DNA of 64,000 bases, taken from assembly GCF_900116135.1 (NCBI RefSeq), contig NZ_FOZX01000005.1:117585-181584 (forward strand), in the 5' to 3' direction. This document shows, piece by piece, positions 1-7,176 of this stretch. The translations under genes and the position numbers were made by a program. This DNA comes from Saccharopolyspora flava (lineage in GTDB: Bacteria > Actinomycetota > Actinomycetes > Mycobacteriales > Pseudonocardiaceae). Positions within the stretch are counted from its first letter, which is position 1. Each line of letters opens with the position of its first letter. The notes under the pieces were generated by a model. It ran no database searches, was not told where the DNA came from, and saw only the letters and a list, made by a program, of their open reading frames with translations.

Positions 1-555
1 GCCGCCGCCGAACTCGTCGTCGACACCGGCGTCCGGTCCCTCACGCTGGCCCGGGTCGGAGAGAAGGCCGGTTACAGCCGGGGCATCGTGTCCCACCACT
101 TCGGTTCGAAGCAGGGGCTCCTCGACGCGCTGGCCCGAGCGCTGCAGAGCGGTTTCGTCCCGGGGCTCGATGAGCAGCCGCCCGGGCTGGAACGACTCCT
201 CGCCCTCGTCGGCGGCTACCTGCGGGCGCTCGGCTCCCGGTCGGTAACCGGGCGAGCGTTCCTGCTCCTGTGGGCCGAGTCGATGACCTCCGCGGAGCTC
301 AAACCCGCCTTCCGCGACCGGGACGTGGGTTTCCGCCACGACATCGCTGCCGAGGTGGCGGCCGGCATCGCCGACGGCGCGGTGCGCGCCGACGCCGACC
401 CCGCCGACGTGGCGGTCGCCGTGGTCGGCCAGCTGCGCGGCATCGGCATGCAGTACCTGCTCGACCCCGACGCCGTCGACCTCGACCGTCTCGGCGACGA
501 GGTCACCGACCACTGGCGCCGCGCCCTCGCGCCGGACGAACCCTCCGCCCCCTGA
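1..555 (+). CDS. TetR family transcriptional regulator, 5'-truncated by window edge
   Basis: The reading frame is open from the first base, so the start codon lies before the window; 184 residues are visible. The N-terminal part holds the second half of a TetR helix-turn-helix: SLTLARVGEKAGYSRG followed by VSHHFGSKQGLL, the recognition helix and the conserved FxxKxxL turn. The rest is an alpha-helical ligand-binding and dimerisation domain of no specific type. The gene ends convergently with the LLM operon that stops at 793, separated by three palindromic repeats, so the regulated target is probably upstream, outside the window. Family assignment is firm; ligand and target are unknown. Confidence 0.9.
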   Translation, partial: AAAELVVDTGVRSLTLARVGEKAGYSRGIVSHHFGSKQGLLDALARALQSGFVPGLDEQPPGLERLLALVGGYLRALGSRSVTGRAFLLLWAESMTSAELKPAFRDRDVGFRHDIAAEVAAGIADGAVRADADPADVAVAVVGQLRGIGMQYLLDPDAVDLDRLGDEVTDHWRRALAPDEPSAP

Positions 556-609
556 CCAGCTCCCCGGCGCTCGTCGACGAGGTCGTCAGCGGCCGTGGTC
601 CGGGTGGTC

Positions 610-786
610 GAAGTTTTCATGAAAACTTCCCCACCCACGAGGTCCCTGGGAGGGGGCAGTTTTCATGAAAACTGTCTTCGATGTGAACGTGAGGATGTCG
701 TGGAAAAGTCCCTCACGACGGGTGATCCCACGTTTCCGAGGAGATCTCGGGTTTGGTGGGGGAGGGAAGTTTTCATGAGAACTTCC
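610..786. repeat. Three palindromic repeats, core GTTTTCATGAAAAC
   Basis: Between two convergent genes lie three near-identical dyads. The first, gaagttttcatgaaaacttc at 610-629, is a perfect 20-bp palindrome. The second, cagttttcatgaaaactg at 657-674, is a perfect 18-bp palindrome. The third, 765-786, has the same core with one change in the right arm (gagaac instead of gaaaac). Flanks are G- or C-rich (ggggga / tcccc). Copies with the same core recur near 46529, 46641, 48007 and 56173. They could act as bidirectional transcription stops or protein-binding sites; no thymine tract follows. Confidence 0.85.
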
Positions 787-792
787 CCCACC

Positions 793-1914
793 TCATGACA
801 GCCAGGTCTTGGCGAGGAGGTCGTAGGAGCGGACTCGGTCGGGGTGGTCGTGGGTGATGGTGGTGATGACGAGTTCGTCGGCGCCGGTGACGCGTTGCAG
901 GGTCGCGAGCTCGTCCGCGACCTCGTCCGGGGTGCCGACGAACTGGGTGGTGAGGCGGTCGGCGACGACGTCGCGGGACTCGTCGTCCCACTCGAACTCG
1001 GCCGCTTCGGCCGGGGTGGGGAAGGGGATCGCGCCCGCGCCCGCGCGGATGCTGTGGACCCACACGCCGTACGGCGCGGCCAGCTCGCGGGCGCGTTCGG
1101 TCGTGTCGGCCACCACCACGTCCGCCGAGACCGCCACGTGCGGCCGCTCCAGGTGGGCCGACGGGCGGAAGTGCTCGCGGTAGGACTCCACCGTCTCCAG
1201 CACCGTCGACGGCGTGATGTGGTAGCTCGCCGCCAGCGGGAGGCCCAGTTCACCTGCGGTGGCGGCGCTTTCGCCGCCGCTGGAGGCCAGGACCCACATC
1301 TGCAGGTCGGCGCCCTCGGCCGGGTGGGCGCGCACCGGTTCCCCGTCGGGGCCGGGAAAACCGCCCTCGACGAACCGCCGCACCCGCCCCACCTGCTCCC
1401 GGTAGTCCAGCTCCTCGGCCGGGGCGCCGACGAGCTCGGCCTGCTGGCGCAACCGGGCCGCGTAGGTCTCCGAGCGGGCCACCGCCCTCGGTTTCGGCGG
1501 CACCACCAGCCCGTCCACCTCGGTTCCCTCGCCCTCGGCGGGCGCGGTCAGCCGCTCGGCGAGCTCCCGGGCGCGCTTCTTGCCGGAACGCCCCACGCCC
1601 AGATCCACCCGGCCCGGGTGCAGCTGGGCCAGCGTGCCGAACTGCTCGGCGACCGTCAGCGGCGAGTGCTGGCCCAGCAGCACGGCCGCCGAGCCCACCC
1701 GGATCGACCGGGTCACCCCGGCGATCGCGGTCAGCAGCACCGCGGGCGCCGCCGACGCCACGCCCGGGGTGAGGTGGTGCTCGGCGACCCAGTAGCGGCG
1801 GTAGCCGAACTCCTCGGTGCGCCGCGCCAGGTCGAGCGTGTTGCGCAGGGCGTCCGAGGCCGACCGCCCGGACACGATCGGCGAGAGGTCCAGGACCGAC
1901 AGCGGGACCGACAT
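793..1914 (-). CDS. LLM class flavin-dependent oxidoreductase (luciferase-like, group 1)
   Basis: A 373-aa bacterial-luciferase-like TIM-barrel protein. It opens with VPLSVLDLSPIVSGRSA, then has the family signature WVAEHHLTPG and QHSPLTVAEQFGTLAQLHPGR followed by DLGVGRSG, the usual phosphate-binding region for FMN. The ATG at 1914 has CGGAGG at a suitable distance. It is the third gene of a minus-strand operon, 16 nt after the NtaA-like gene. Such enzymes oxidise small substrates with FMNH2 or F420H2 and oxygen. Given the cysteine-type leader in front of the operon I infer a role in scavenging sulfur from an organic compound; the substrate is not readable from sequence. Confidence 0.85.
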   Translation of the reverse strand: MSVPLSVLDLSPIVSGRSASDALRNTLDLARRTEEFGYRRYWVAEHHLTPGVASAAPAVLLTAIAGVTRSIRVGSAAVLLGQHSPLTVAEQFGTLAQLHPGRVDLGVGRSGKKRARELAERLTAPAEGEGTEVDGLVVPPKPRAVARSETYAARLRQQAELVGAPAEELDYREQVGRVRRFVEGGFPGPDGEPVRAHPAEGADLQMWVLASSGGESAATAGELGLPLAASYHITPSTVLETVESYREHFRPSAHLERPHVAVSADVVVADTTERARELAAPYGVWVHSIRAGAGAIPFPTPAEAAEFEWDDESRDVVADRLTTQFVGTPDEVADELATLQRVTGADELVITTITHDHPDRVRSYDLLAKTWLS

Positions 1915-1930
1915 CGAAGCCTCCGGGGCT

Positions 1931-3268
1931 CTAGGGAAGGGTGGGCAGGCCGAGGTTCTCGCGCAGCGTCGTCCCCGGGTACTCGGTGCGGTAGACGCCG
2001 CGCTCCTGCAGCAGCGGCACGACGCGGTCGACGAAGTCGTCCAGTCCGCCGGGCGTGAGGTGCGGGACCAGGATGAACCCGTCGGAGGCGTCCTCCTGCA
2101 CGAACCGGTTCATCTCCTCGGCCACCGTCGACGGGCTGCCGATGAACGACTGCCGCGCCGTGACCTCGATGATCAGCTCCCGGATCGAGAGGTTCTTGGC
2201 CTCGGCGAGCTCCCGCCAGCCGCGCGCGGTGGCCAGCCGGTCGCCGAACATCCGGGTGCTGGCCCGGCCCTTGGACAGGGTGTCGCCGTCGACGACCGGG
2301 TCGAAGTCCGGCAGCGGACCGTCCGGGTCGAGCTCGCCGAGGTCGGTGTTCCACAGCTGCTCCAGGAACGCGATCGCCGTCGGGCCGCTGACCTGCTGCT
2401 TGCGGATGATCGCGGCCTGCTCCTGGGCGTCGGCATCGGTGTCGCCGACGACCACCGAGGTCGCCGGGAACACCAGCAGCTCGTCGCGGGACCGGCCGTG
2501 GGCCGCCAGCCGGGACTTGACGTCGGCGTAGAAGTCCTTGCCCGCCTGCAACGTCGAGTGCCGCGTGAAGATCGCATCCGCCCGGGAGGCCGCGAACTCG
2601 CGCCCGGCATCGGAATCCCCGGCCTGGAAGATCACCGGCCGGCCCTGCGGGCTGCGCGGCACGGTGAACCGGCCGCGGATGTCGAAGTGCGCGTCGCTGT
2701 GCGCGAACTCCCCGGCGCGCGGATCGGACAGGAACGTCCCGGAATCCTTGTCGGCGACGACCTCGTCGCCGCGCCACGAGTCGAACAGCTCGATCGTTGT
2801 CTCCAGGAACCGCCTGGCGCGCTCGTAGCGCTGGTCCTCCGGCAGGAACCCGCCGCGCCGGAAGTTCTCGCCGGTGAACGCGTCCCACGAGGTCACCACG
2901 TTCCACGCCGCCCGGCCCGCCGAGAGGTGATCGAGGCTCGCGAACTGCCGCGCCACCTCGTAGGGCTCGTTGAACGTGGAGTTGATGGTGCCCGCCAGCC
3001 CCAGCCGGTCGGTCACCCCGGCCAGCGCCGCCAGCACCGTGAACGTGTCCGGCCGCCCCACCACGTCGAGGTCGTAGATGCGCCCGGCGTGCTCGCGCAG
3101 CCGAAGGCCCTCGGCGAGGAACAGGAAGTCGAACAGCGCCCGCTCGGAGGTCTCGGCGAGGTGGGTGAAGGAGGAGAACTCGATCTGGCTCAGCGAGCGC
3201 GGATCGCTCCACACCGTGGTGTTGTTGACCCCGGGGAAGTGCGCGGCGAGATGGATCTGCTTGGTCAC
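1931..3268 (-). CDS. NtaA/SnaA/DszA-type flavin-dependent monooxygenase
   Basis: A 445-aa LLM protein of the long NtaA/SnaA/DszA/SoxA subfamily, whose members include nitrilotriacetate, dibenzothiophene-sulfone and dimethylsulfone monooxygenases using FMNH2 from a separate reductase. Family-typical stretches are IHLAAHFPGVNNTTVW near the start, ERALFDFLFLAEGLRLRE, DPFTVLAAL-like residues after VVGRPDTFT, the insert NVVTSWDAFTGENFRRG and PVIFQAGDSDAGREFAA. I place the start at the GTG at 3268, with GGAGG eight to ten bases upstream; the longer open frame runs back into the neighbouring gene and has no family similarity. It lies between two other LLM genes with 16-nt gaps on each side, so the three are one transcription unit. 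Confidence 0.9.
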   Translation of the reverse strand: MTKQIHLAAHFPGVNNTTVWSDPRSLSQIEFSSFTHLAETSERALFDFLFLAEGLRLREHAGRIYDLDVVGRPDTFTVLAALAGVTDRLGLAGTINSTFNEPYEVARQFASLDHLSAGRAAWNVVTSWDAFTGENFRRGGFLPEDQRYERARRFLETTIELFDSWRGDEVVADKDSGTFLSDPRAGEFAHSDAHFDIRGRFTVPRSPQGRPVIFQAGDSDAGREFAASRADAIFTRHSTLQAGKDFYADVKSRLAAHGRSRDELLVFPATSVVVGDTDADAQEQAAIIRKQQVSGPTAIAFLEQLWNTDLGELDPDGPLPDFDPVVDGDTLSKGRASTRMFGDRLATARGWRELAEAKNLSIRELIIEVTARQSFIGSPSTVAEEMNRFVQEDASDGFILVPHLTPGGLDDFVDRVVPLLQERGVYRTEYPGTTLRENLGLPTLP

Positions 3269-3284
3269 GGGAACCTCCAGGTGG

Positions 3285-4406
3285 TCACGGGGTGCCTCCG
3301 GCGCTCGCGTAGCGGCTGACCGGCCGGGCCAGTCCCAGCCGGTCGCGCAGCGTCCCGGGCTGGTAGCCGGTGCGGAACACCCCGCGCCGCTGCAGCTCCG
3401 GCACCAGCTCGCCGGTGATGGCGTCGAGGTCGGCCGGTAGCTCGCCCGGGTGCAGCCGAAAGCCGGTGATCCCGCGCGCGGCCCGAGCCGCCAGCAGGTC
3501 GGCCAGTTCCCGCGCCTCGCCGACGAACACCGGGAGGTCCGATGTGGACTGATCGAGCGCGTCGAGCCGCGCCTTGCGGTCGGCGGCGTCGGGTCCGAGG
3601 TGGACGACCAGGTCGCCGAAGACGTGCAGCCCCTCGGCCAGGGCCACCGCCCGCTCCGCCGCGTCCGGATCGGGCAGCGGCGTGAACACCACGTCCGCCG
3701 AGCGGGCGGCGAAGCCGAACCCGGCCTCATCGGTGGCGGTCGCGGTCACCAGCGGCTGTCCCTGCGGCGGGCGTGGCGTGATCGACGGGCCCTTGACGTG
3801 GAACCACTCGCCCCGGAAGTCGATGTAGTGCAGCTTGTCCCGGTCGACGAACCGGCCGGTGGCCACGTCGCGGATCTCCGCGTCGTCCTCCCAGGAGTCC
3901 CACAACCGGCGCACCACCTCCACGTGATCGGCGGCCTCGTCGAGCAGCCGGTGCCGCTCGATCGCGCGGCGACCGAAGTGCGCGTTGACCGCGGCGCTCG
4001 CGCTGACCTGCGGCAACCACCCGGCCCGGCCGCCGGAGACGTAGTCCAGCGTCGCGATCGCCTTGGAGATGTGGAACGGCTCGGTGTGGGTCACCACCGC
4101 GACCGGCACCAGGCCGACGTGGCGGGTGCGTGGCGCGACGCGCGCCGCGATCAGCCCGGCGTCGAGCCTGCCCCGCACCCGGTCGGTGCGGTCGTCGACG
4201 CCGTGCGGCGAATCCGATTGGGGGCCCAGGGAATCGGCGAACGTGACGAAGTCCAGCAACCCGGACTCGGCGCGCTCGACCAGGTCCAGCCAGTACCCGG
4301 CGGTGAGCAGCTCACCGGGTCCGGCCTGCGCGGACCGCCACGAGGCCGGGTGCGCGCCGGTCCCGTCGAGCGCCACTGCCAGGTGCCACTGCGTGGGTTG
4401 AACCAT
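3285..4406 (-). CDS. LLM class flavin-dependent oxidoreductase (NtaA-related, shorter form)
   Basis: A 373-aa LLM enzyme. N-terminal QWHLAVALDGTGAHPASWR matches the family that accompanies NtaA/DszA-like monooxygenases. Further landmarks are LLDFVTFADSLG, TLDYVSGGRAGWLPQVS, the W-containing insert RLWDSWEDDAE, and PPQGQPLVTATATDEAG for phosphate/flavin binding. The ATG at 4406 is preceded by GGGAGGA. It is the first enzyme gene after the leader peptide at 4549-4626 and heads the three-gene operon. The C-terminal QPGTLRDRLGL is shared with the C-terminus of the next gene, indicating paralogy within the operon. Substrate unknown; organosulfur use is an inference from the leader. Confidence 0.85.
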   Translation of the reverse strand: MVQPTQWHLAVALDGTGAHPASWRSAQAGPGELLTAGYWLDLVERAESGLLDFVTFADSLGPQSDSPHGVDDRTDRVRGRLDAGLIAARVAPRTRHVGLVPVAVVTHTEPFHISKAIATLDYVSGGRAGWLPQVSASAAVNAHFGRRAIERHRLLDEAADHVEVVRRLWDSWEDDAEIRDVATGRFVDRDKLHYIDFRGEWFHVKGPSITPRPPQGQPLVTATATDEAGFGFAARSADVVFTPLPDPDAAERAVALAEGLHVFGDLVVHLGPDAADRKARLDALDQSTSDLPVFVGEARELADLLAARAARGITGFRLHPGELPADLDAITGELVPELQRRGVFRTGYQPGTLRDRLGLARPVSRYASAGGTP

Positions 4407-4483
4407 CCTCGTGTCCTCCCTGCGCCTGCGGCGCGGGTCGAGGGGGAGTGGAACACCGCCGCGATGCGGTGCGGGAAACGCTG

Positions 4484-4499
4484 CTCGCGCCGGCGCGAG
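4484..4499. promoter_or_regulatory. GC-rich palindrome between leader peptide and LLM operon
   Basis: The sequence ctcgcgccggcgcgag is a perfect 16-bp palindrome in the 142-nt space between the leader stop codon and the first LLM start. It could be part of an attenuator hairpin whose folding depends on translation of the leader. I cannot identify a convincing antiterminator pair by eye. Confidence 0.35.
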
Positions 4500-4548
4500 G
4501 CCGGGTGGCGAGCGGGGAAGCGGGGGAGGAGCGGCCGGAACTCGCCCG

Positions 4549-4626
4549 TCAGCGGGGACAGGCGGCGGCGATGACCCGGAGCAGGTCGATGTGGTCGCGC
4601 GTGACCAATCGAAGCCGGAACGTCAT
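4549..4626 (-). CDS. Leader peptide of the actinobacterial cysteine/sulfur type, 25 aa
   Basis: A short frame, ATG to TGA, encodes MTFRLRLVTRDHIDLL then RVIAAACPR. This matches the pattern I know for small actinobacterial leader peptides (RRHVDLxRVxSAxC) placed upstream of sulfate, cysteine and sulfonate genes: basic residues, the H-I/V-D-L core, R-V, small residues, then one Cys close to the end. A TAGCTT hexamer ends six bases before the ATG, which predicts a leaderless transcript. It precedes the three-gene LLM operon in the same orientation. Known relatives are thought to sense cysteine supply by ribosome stalling at the C-terminal Cys; that mechanism here is inference. It is too short for ordinary gene finders. 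Confidence 0.8.
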   Translation of the reverse strand: MTFRLRLVTRDHIDLLRVIAAACPR

Positions 4627-4632
4627 GTCCCC

Positions 4633-4638
4633 AAGCTA
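4633..4638 (-). promoter_or_regulatory. -10 element of leaderless leader-peptide transcript
   Basis: On the minus strand TAGCTT is followed by GGGGAC and then the ATG of the leader peptide. A TANNNT box with six intervening bases places transcription start on or beside the A of the start codon, the usual arrangement for leaderless mRNAs in actinobacteria. No clear -35 box is visible. Confidence 0.55.
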
Positions 4639-4686
4639 GAACCACGCCTCCACCCCGTCAACGCGGTCCGAGATGTGGGCACCACC

Positions 4687-4926
4687 CGGAAAACGGCGGT
4701 ACTCCGCCACCCGAATACCGCCGTACTCCGCCGACGGAATACCGCCGTAATCGGGTCACGGAAAACCGGAGTAATCGGGAACCGGAAAACTCCGGTATTC
4801 GGGTCCCCGATTACGGCGGTATTCCGTCACCCGAAAACCGGAGTAATCCGTCACCGGAAGACTGCGGTAATCCGTTGCCGGAAGACTGCGGTGTTCGGGG
4901 TTCCGGAGACTGCGGTGATCCGGTGG
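4687..4926. repeat. Tandem array of ten 24-bp units with internal dyads
   Basis: Ten contiguous units of exactly 24 bp run from 4687 to 4926 without spacers. The common core is cggaaaaccggagtaatcgg, with variants such as cggaataccgccgtaatc and cggaagactgcggtaatc. Each core is close to self-complementary (GAATACCG / CGGTATTC), so every unit could fold. The period is a multiple of three, which keeps long reading frames open and creates a spurious repetitive peptide (KTAVIR/NTAVLR-like) on the plus strand. The array lies between the end of selD and the leader-peptide promoter. A second array of the same unit length and core is at 31237-31356. Function unknown. Confidence 0.85.
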
Positions 4927-4957
4927 GGATGGGAGAACACCGGCGTAGGCCGGGTTT

Positions 4958-5956
4958 TCAGCGGAGGGTGATGTGGGGGTTGTCCGGGTGGTGGGGGAGG
5001 ACGTGGCCGATGACGGGGGCGCCTGGGATCTCGCCGGCGACGAGGAGGCCGCCTGAGGTCTGGGCGTCGGCGAGCAGGAACAGGTCCTCGGGGCTGGTGC
5101 CGCCCGGGTCGAGGTGCGGTCGGACCCAGTCGAGGTTGCGGCGGGTGCCGCCGCTGATGAAGCCGTCCCGGACCGCCTCCCGCGCGCCGTCGAGGACCGG
5201 GACCGCGGCCACCTCGATCTCGGCGGAGGTGCCGGACGCGCGCATCGTCTTGAACAGGTGCCCCAGCAGGCCGAAACCGGTGACGTCGGTGGCGCACACC
5301 GCGCCCGCGCGCAGCGCCGCCCGGGAGGCGTCGCGGTTGAGCTCGGTCATCAGCGCCACCGCCTGGTCGAAGCGCTGCCCGGTCGCCTTGTGCCGGGTGT
5401 TGAGCACCCCGACGCCCAGCGGTTTGGTCAGCGACAGCGGCACACCCGGCCGGGCCGCGTCGTTGCGCAGCATCCGCGCCGGATCGACCAGGCCGGTCAC
5501 CGCCAGGCCGTACTTCGGCTCCGGATCGTCGACGCTGTGCCCGCCGCCCAGGTGGCACCCGGCGAGCGCGGCCACGTCACCACCGCCGCGCAGCACCTCA
5601 CCGGCCAGCTCGAACGGCAGCACCTCGCGCGGCCAGCCCAGCAGGTTCACCCCGAGCAGCGGCGTGCCGCCCATCGCGTAGACGTCGGAGAGCGCGTTGG
5701 CCGCCGCGATCCGGCCCCAGTCGTAGGGATCGTCGACCACGGGCGTGAAGAAGTCGGTGGTCGCCACGATCCCGGAGCCCTCGTCTGTGCACACCACCGC
5801 GGCGTCGTCGCCGGTGTCCAATCCGACCAGCAGCTTCGCGTTCGGTTCGGGCACCTCCGGCAGCAGGGACCCGACGACGTCCTCCAGCTCTCCCGGCGGG
5901 ATCTTGCAGGCGCATCCGCCGCCGTGCGCGTACTGCGTGAGCCGGTAGCCGCCCAT
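4958..5956 (-). CDS. selD: Selenide, water dikinase SelD (cysteine form)
   Basis: A 332-aa protein that makes selenophosphate from selenide and ATP, the selenium donor for Sec-tRNA. The N-terminus MGGYRLTQYAHGGGCACK holds the catalytic GxCxCK-type motif with Cys15, Cys17 and Lys18; many SelDs carry Sec at the first position, here both codons are TGC. It is followed by KLLVGLDTGDDAAV, TTDFFTPVVDDPYDWGRIAAANALSDVYAMGG, and ATDVTGFGLLGHL, all AIRS/PurM-fold signatures. I use the ATG at 5956; a longer open frame would run through the tRNA gene at 5989-6083. The tRNA-Sec is 32 nt upstream in the same orientation, so the two are likely co-transcribed. Confidence 0.97.
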   Translation of the reverse strand: MGGYRLTQYAHGGGCACKIPPGELEDVVGSLLPEVPEPNAKLLVGLDTGDDAAVVCTDEGSGIVATTDFFTPVVDDPYDWGRIAAANALSDVYAMGGTPLLGVNLLGWPREVLPFELAGEVLRGGGDVAALAGCHLGGGHSVDDPEPKYGLAVTGLVDPARMLRNDAARPGVPLSLTKPLGVGVLNTRHKATGQRFDQAVALMTELNRDASRAALRAGAVCATDVTGFGLLGHLFKTMRASGTSAEIEVAAVPVLDGAREAVRDGFISGGTRRNLDWVRPHLDPGGTSPEDLFLLADAQTSGGLLVAGEIPGAPVIGHVLPHHPDNPHITLR

Positions 5957-5988
5957 CGAACCCGTCCTCGCGGTCGGTGACAGAGGTC

Positions 5989-6083
5989 TGGCGGAGACGG
6001 ACGGGAATCGAACCCGCCGCGTCGAGTTGCTCGGCGCCAACGGCTTTGAAGGCCGCGGGGGTCACCAGACCCCGAACGTCTCC
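5989..6083 (-). tRNA. selC: tRNA-Sec (anticodon UCA), CCA encoded
   Basis: On the minus strand the 95-nt sequence starts GGAGACGT and ends CGTCTCC-G-CCA, giving a 7-8 bp acceptor stem plus discriminator G and a genomic CCA. The anticodon region reads GGCCTTCAAAGCC, that is anticodon TCA in a CUUCAAA-type loop as in bacterial selC. The T arm is CGGGTTCGATTCCCG. A long variable arm (GCGCCGAGCAACTCGACGC) and an extended D stem (GGGG...CCCC) are the selenocysteine-tRNA hallmarks. It lies directly upstream of selD, so this genome should decode UGA as selenocysteine; selA, selB and a selenoprotein must be elsewhere. Confidence 0.96.
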
Positions 6084-6090
6084 GCCGCCC

Positions 6091-6096
6091 ACTGTA
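6091..6096 (-). promoter_or_regulatory. selC: Candidate -10 of selC-selD promoter
   Basis: TACAGT on the minus strand ends seven bases before the first base of the tRNA, the expected distance for initiation at the mature 5' end. The -35 region is not recognisable. The box lies in the short gap after the end of the sigma-factor gene. Confidence 0.45.
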
Positions 6097-6120
6097 CGAG
6101 CTGACGCCGGGTTCCACAGA

Positions 6121-7104
6121 TCACCCGGTCACCGCGTCGGGCAGCCCGAACCGGGCGAAGTCGACGTCGAAGAAGCACACCACGTGCCCGACGAGCTCGC
6201 CGTCGAGTTCCAGGACGTGCAGTTGAAAGGGCCGGAACACGTCGTCGTCGCAGCGGATGTAGACGCCGTAGGCGAGCTGGCCGTTGGCCCGCGTCGGCCG
6301 CAACCGCAACCCGTCCGGACCGGCCGGGCACTGCCGCGCGGTGAGCTGTCCGATGTTCTCGCCGCCGCGCACCCACAGCTCGAACGGCGGCATCTCCCAC
6401 ACGGCCTCGGCGGTGAACAGCTCCACGATCGCGGGCACGTCCTTGGCCTCGAACGCCGCCACGTAGCGCTCCAGCAGCCGCTGCTGCTCGTCGGTCAGCG
6501 GTCGCGGCCGGTCGTCCTCCGAGGGGGCGGCGTCGGCGATCTGGGCGCGGGCGCGCTGCAGGGCGCTGTTGACCGCGGCGGTGGAGATGTGCAGCGCGTC
6601 GGCGACCTCGGCGGCCCGCCACTTGAGCACCTCGCGCAGGATCAGCACGGCGCGCTGCCGCGCGGGCAGGTGCTGCAGGGCGGCGATGAACGCCAGCCGG
6701 GTGCTCTCCCGCAGTCCCACGACCGACGCCGGGTCGGTGGCCCGGTCGGTGATCATCCCGTCCGAGATCGGCTGCAACCACGGGACTTCGCCGGATTCCA
6801 CGACCTTCTCGTGCGGCACCTCGTCGGCCGGGGCGCCCAGGCCGCTGGGCAGCGGCCGCCGCTTGCGGCTCTCCAGCGCGGTCAGGCAGGTGGTGGTGGC
6901 GATCTTGTAGAGCCAGGTGCGCAGCGAGCTGCGGCCCTCGAAGCGGTCGTAGGACCGCCAGGCCTTCAGGTAGGTCTCCTGCACGAGGTCCTCGGCGTCC
7001 TGCAGCGACCCGAGCATCCGGTAGCAGTGCGCGAGCAGCTCCCGGCGGTAGGAGTCGGCCTGCGCGACGAAGTCATCGGTAGGCGCGGTCGTCGTGACTG
7101 GCAT
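6121..7104 (-). CDS. ECF RNA polymerase sigma factor with C-terminal SnoaL-like domain
   Basis: A 327-aa sigma-70 family protein. Region 2 spans about residues 12-85 (RRELLAHCYRMLGSLQDAEDLVQETYLKAWRS-type core with the DAEDLVQ motif); region 4 lies around 140-190 (LQHLPARQRAVLILREV, then AAEVADALHISTAAVNSALQRAR). About 130 further residues form an NTF2/SnoaL-like fold (RYVAAFEAKDVPAIVELF, AVWEMPPF). This architecture is typical of SigG/ECF41/ECF56-like groups, where no anti-sigma factor is needed and the tail itself modulates activity. It follows the siderophore-interacting protein gene after 72 nt in the same orientation. The regulon cannot be read from sequence. Confidence 0.92.
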   Translation of the reverse strand: MPVTTTAPTDDFVAQADSYRRELLAHCYRMLGSLQDAEDLVQETYLKAWRSYDRFEGRSSLRTWLYKIATTTCLTALESRKRRPLPSGLGAPADEVPHEKVVESGEVPWLQPISDGMITDRATDPASVVGLRESTRLAFIAALQHLPARQRAVLILREVLKWRAAEVADALHISTAAVNSALQRARAQIADAAPSEDDRPRPLTDEQQRLLERYVAAFEAKDVPAIVELFTAEAVWEMPPFELWVRGGENIGQLTARQCPAGPDGLRLRPTRANGQLAYGVYIRCDDDVFRPFQLHVLELDGELVGHVVCFFDVDFARFGLPDAVTG

Positions 7105-7176
7105 GGCGCTGGCCCTTCGGTGAGAGGTGGCCCGACCCGACGCCGAAGACGGTAGCGCGCTACTCCGACAAAAGGG

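Noticed and set aside
4687..4926. CRISPR array
   Set aside because: The repeats are contiguous with no unique spacers, unit identity is low, and no cas genes are present.
4411..4971. A 186-codon plus-strand frame with a repetitive KTAVI/NTAVF peptide
   Set aside because: It is produced by the 24-bp tandem array whose period is eight codons. It has no ribosome-binding site, begins over the LLM operon leader and shows no conserved fold.
5957..6040. Upstream extension of selD to 6040
   Set aside because: The extension would translate through the tRNA-Sec gene; the conserved SelD N-terminus begins at MGGYRLTQ.
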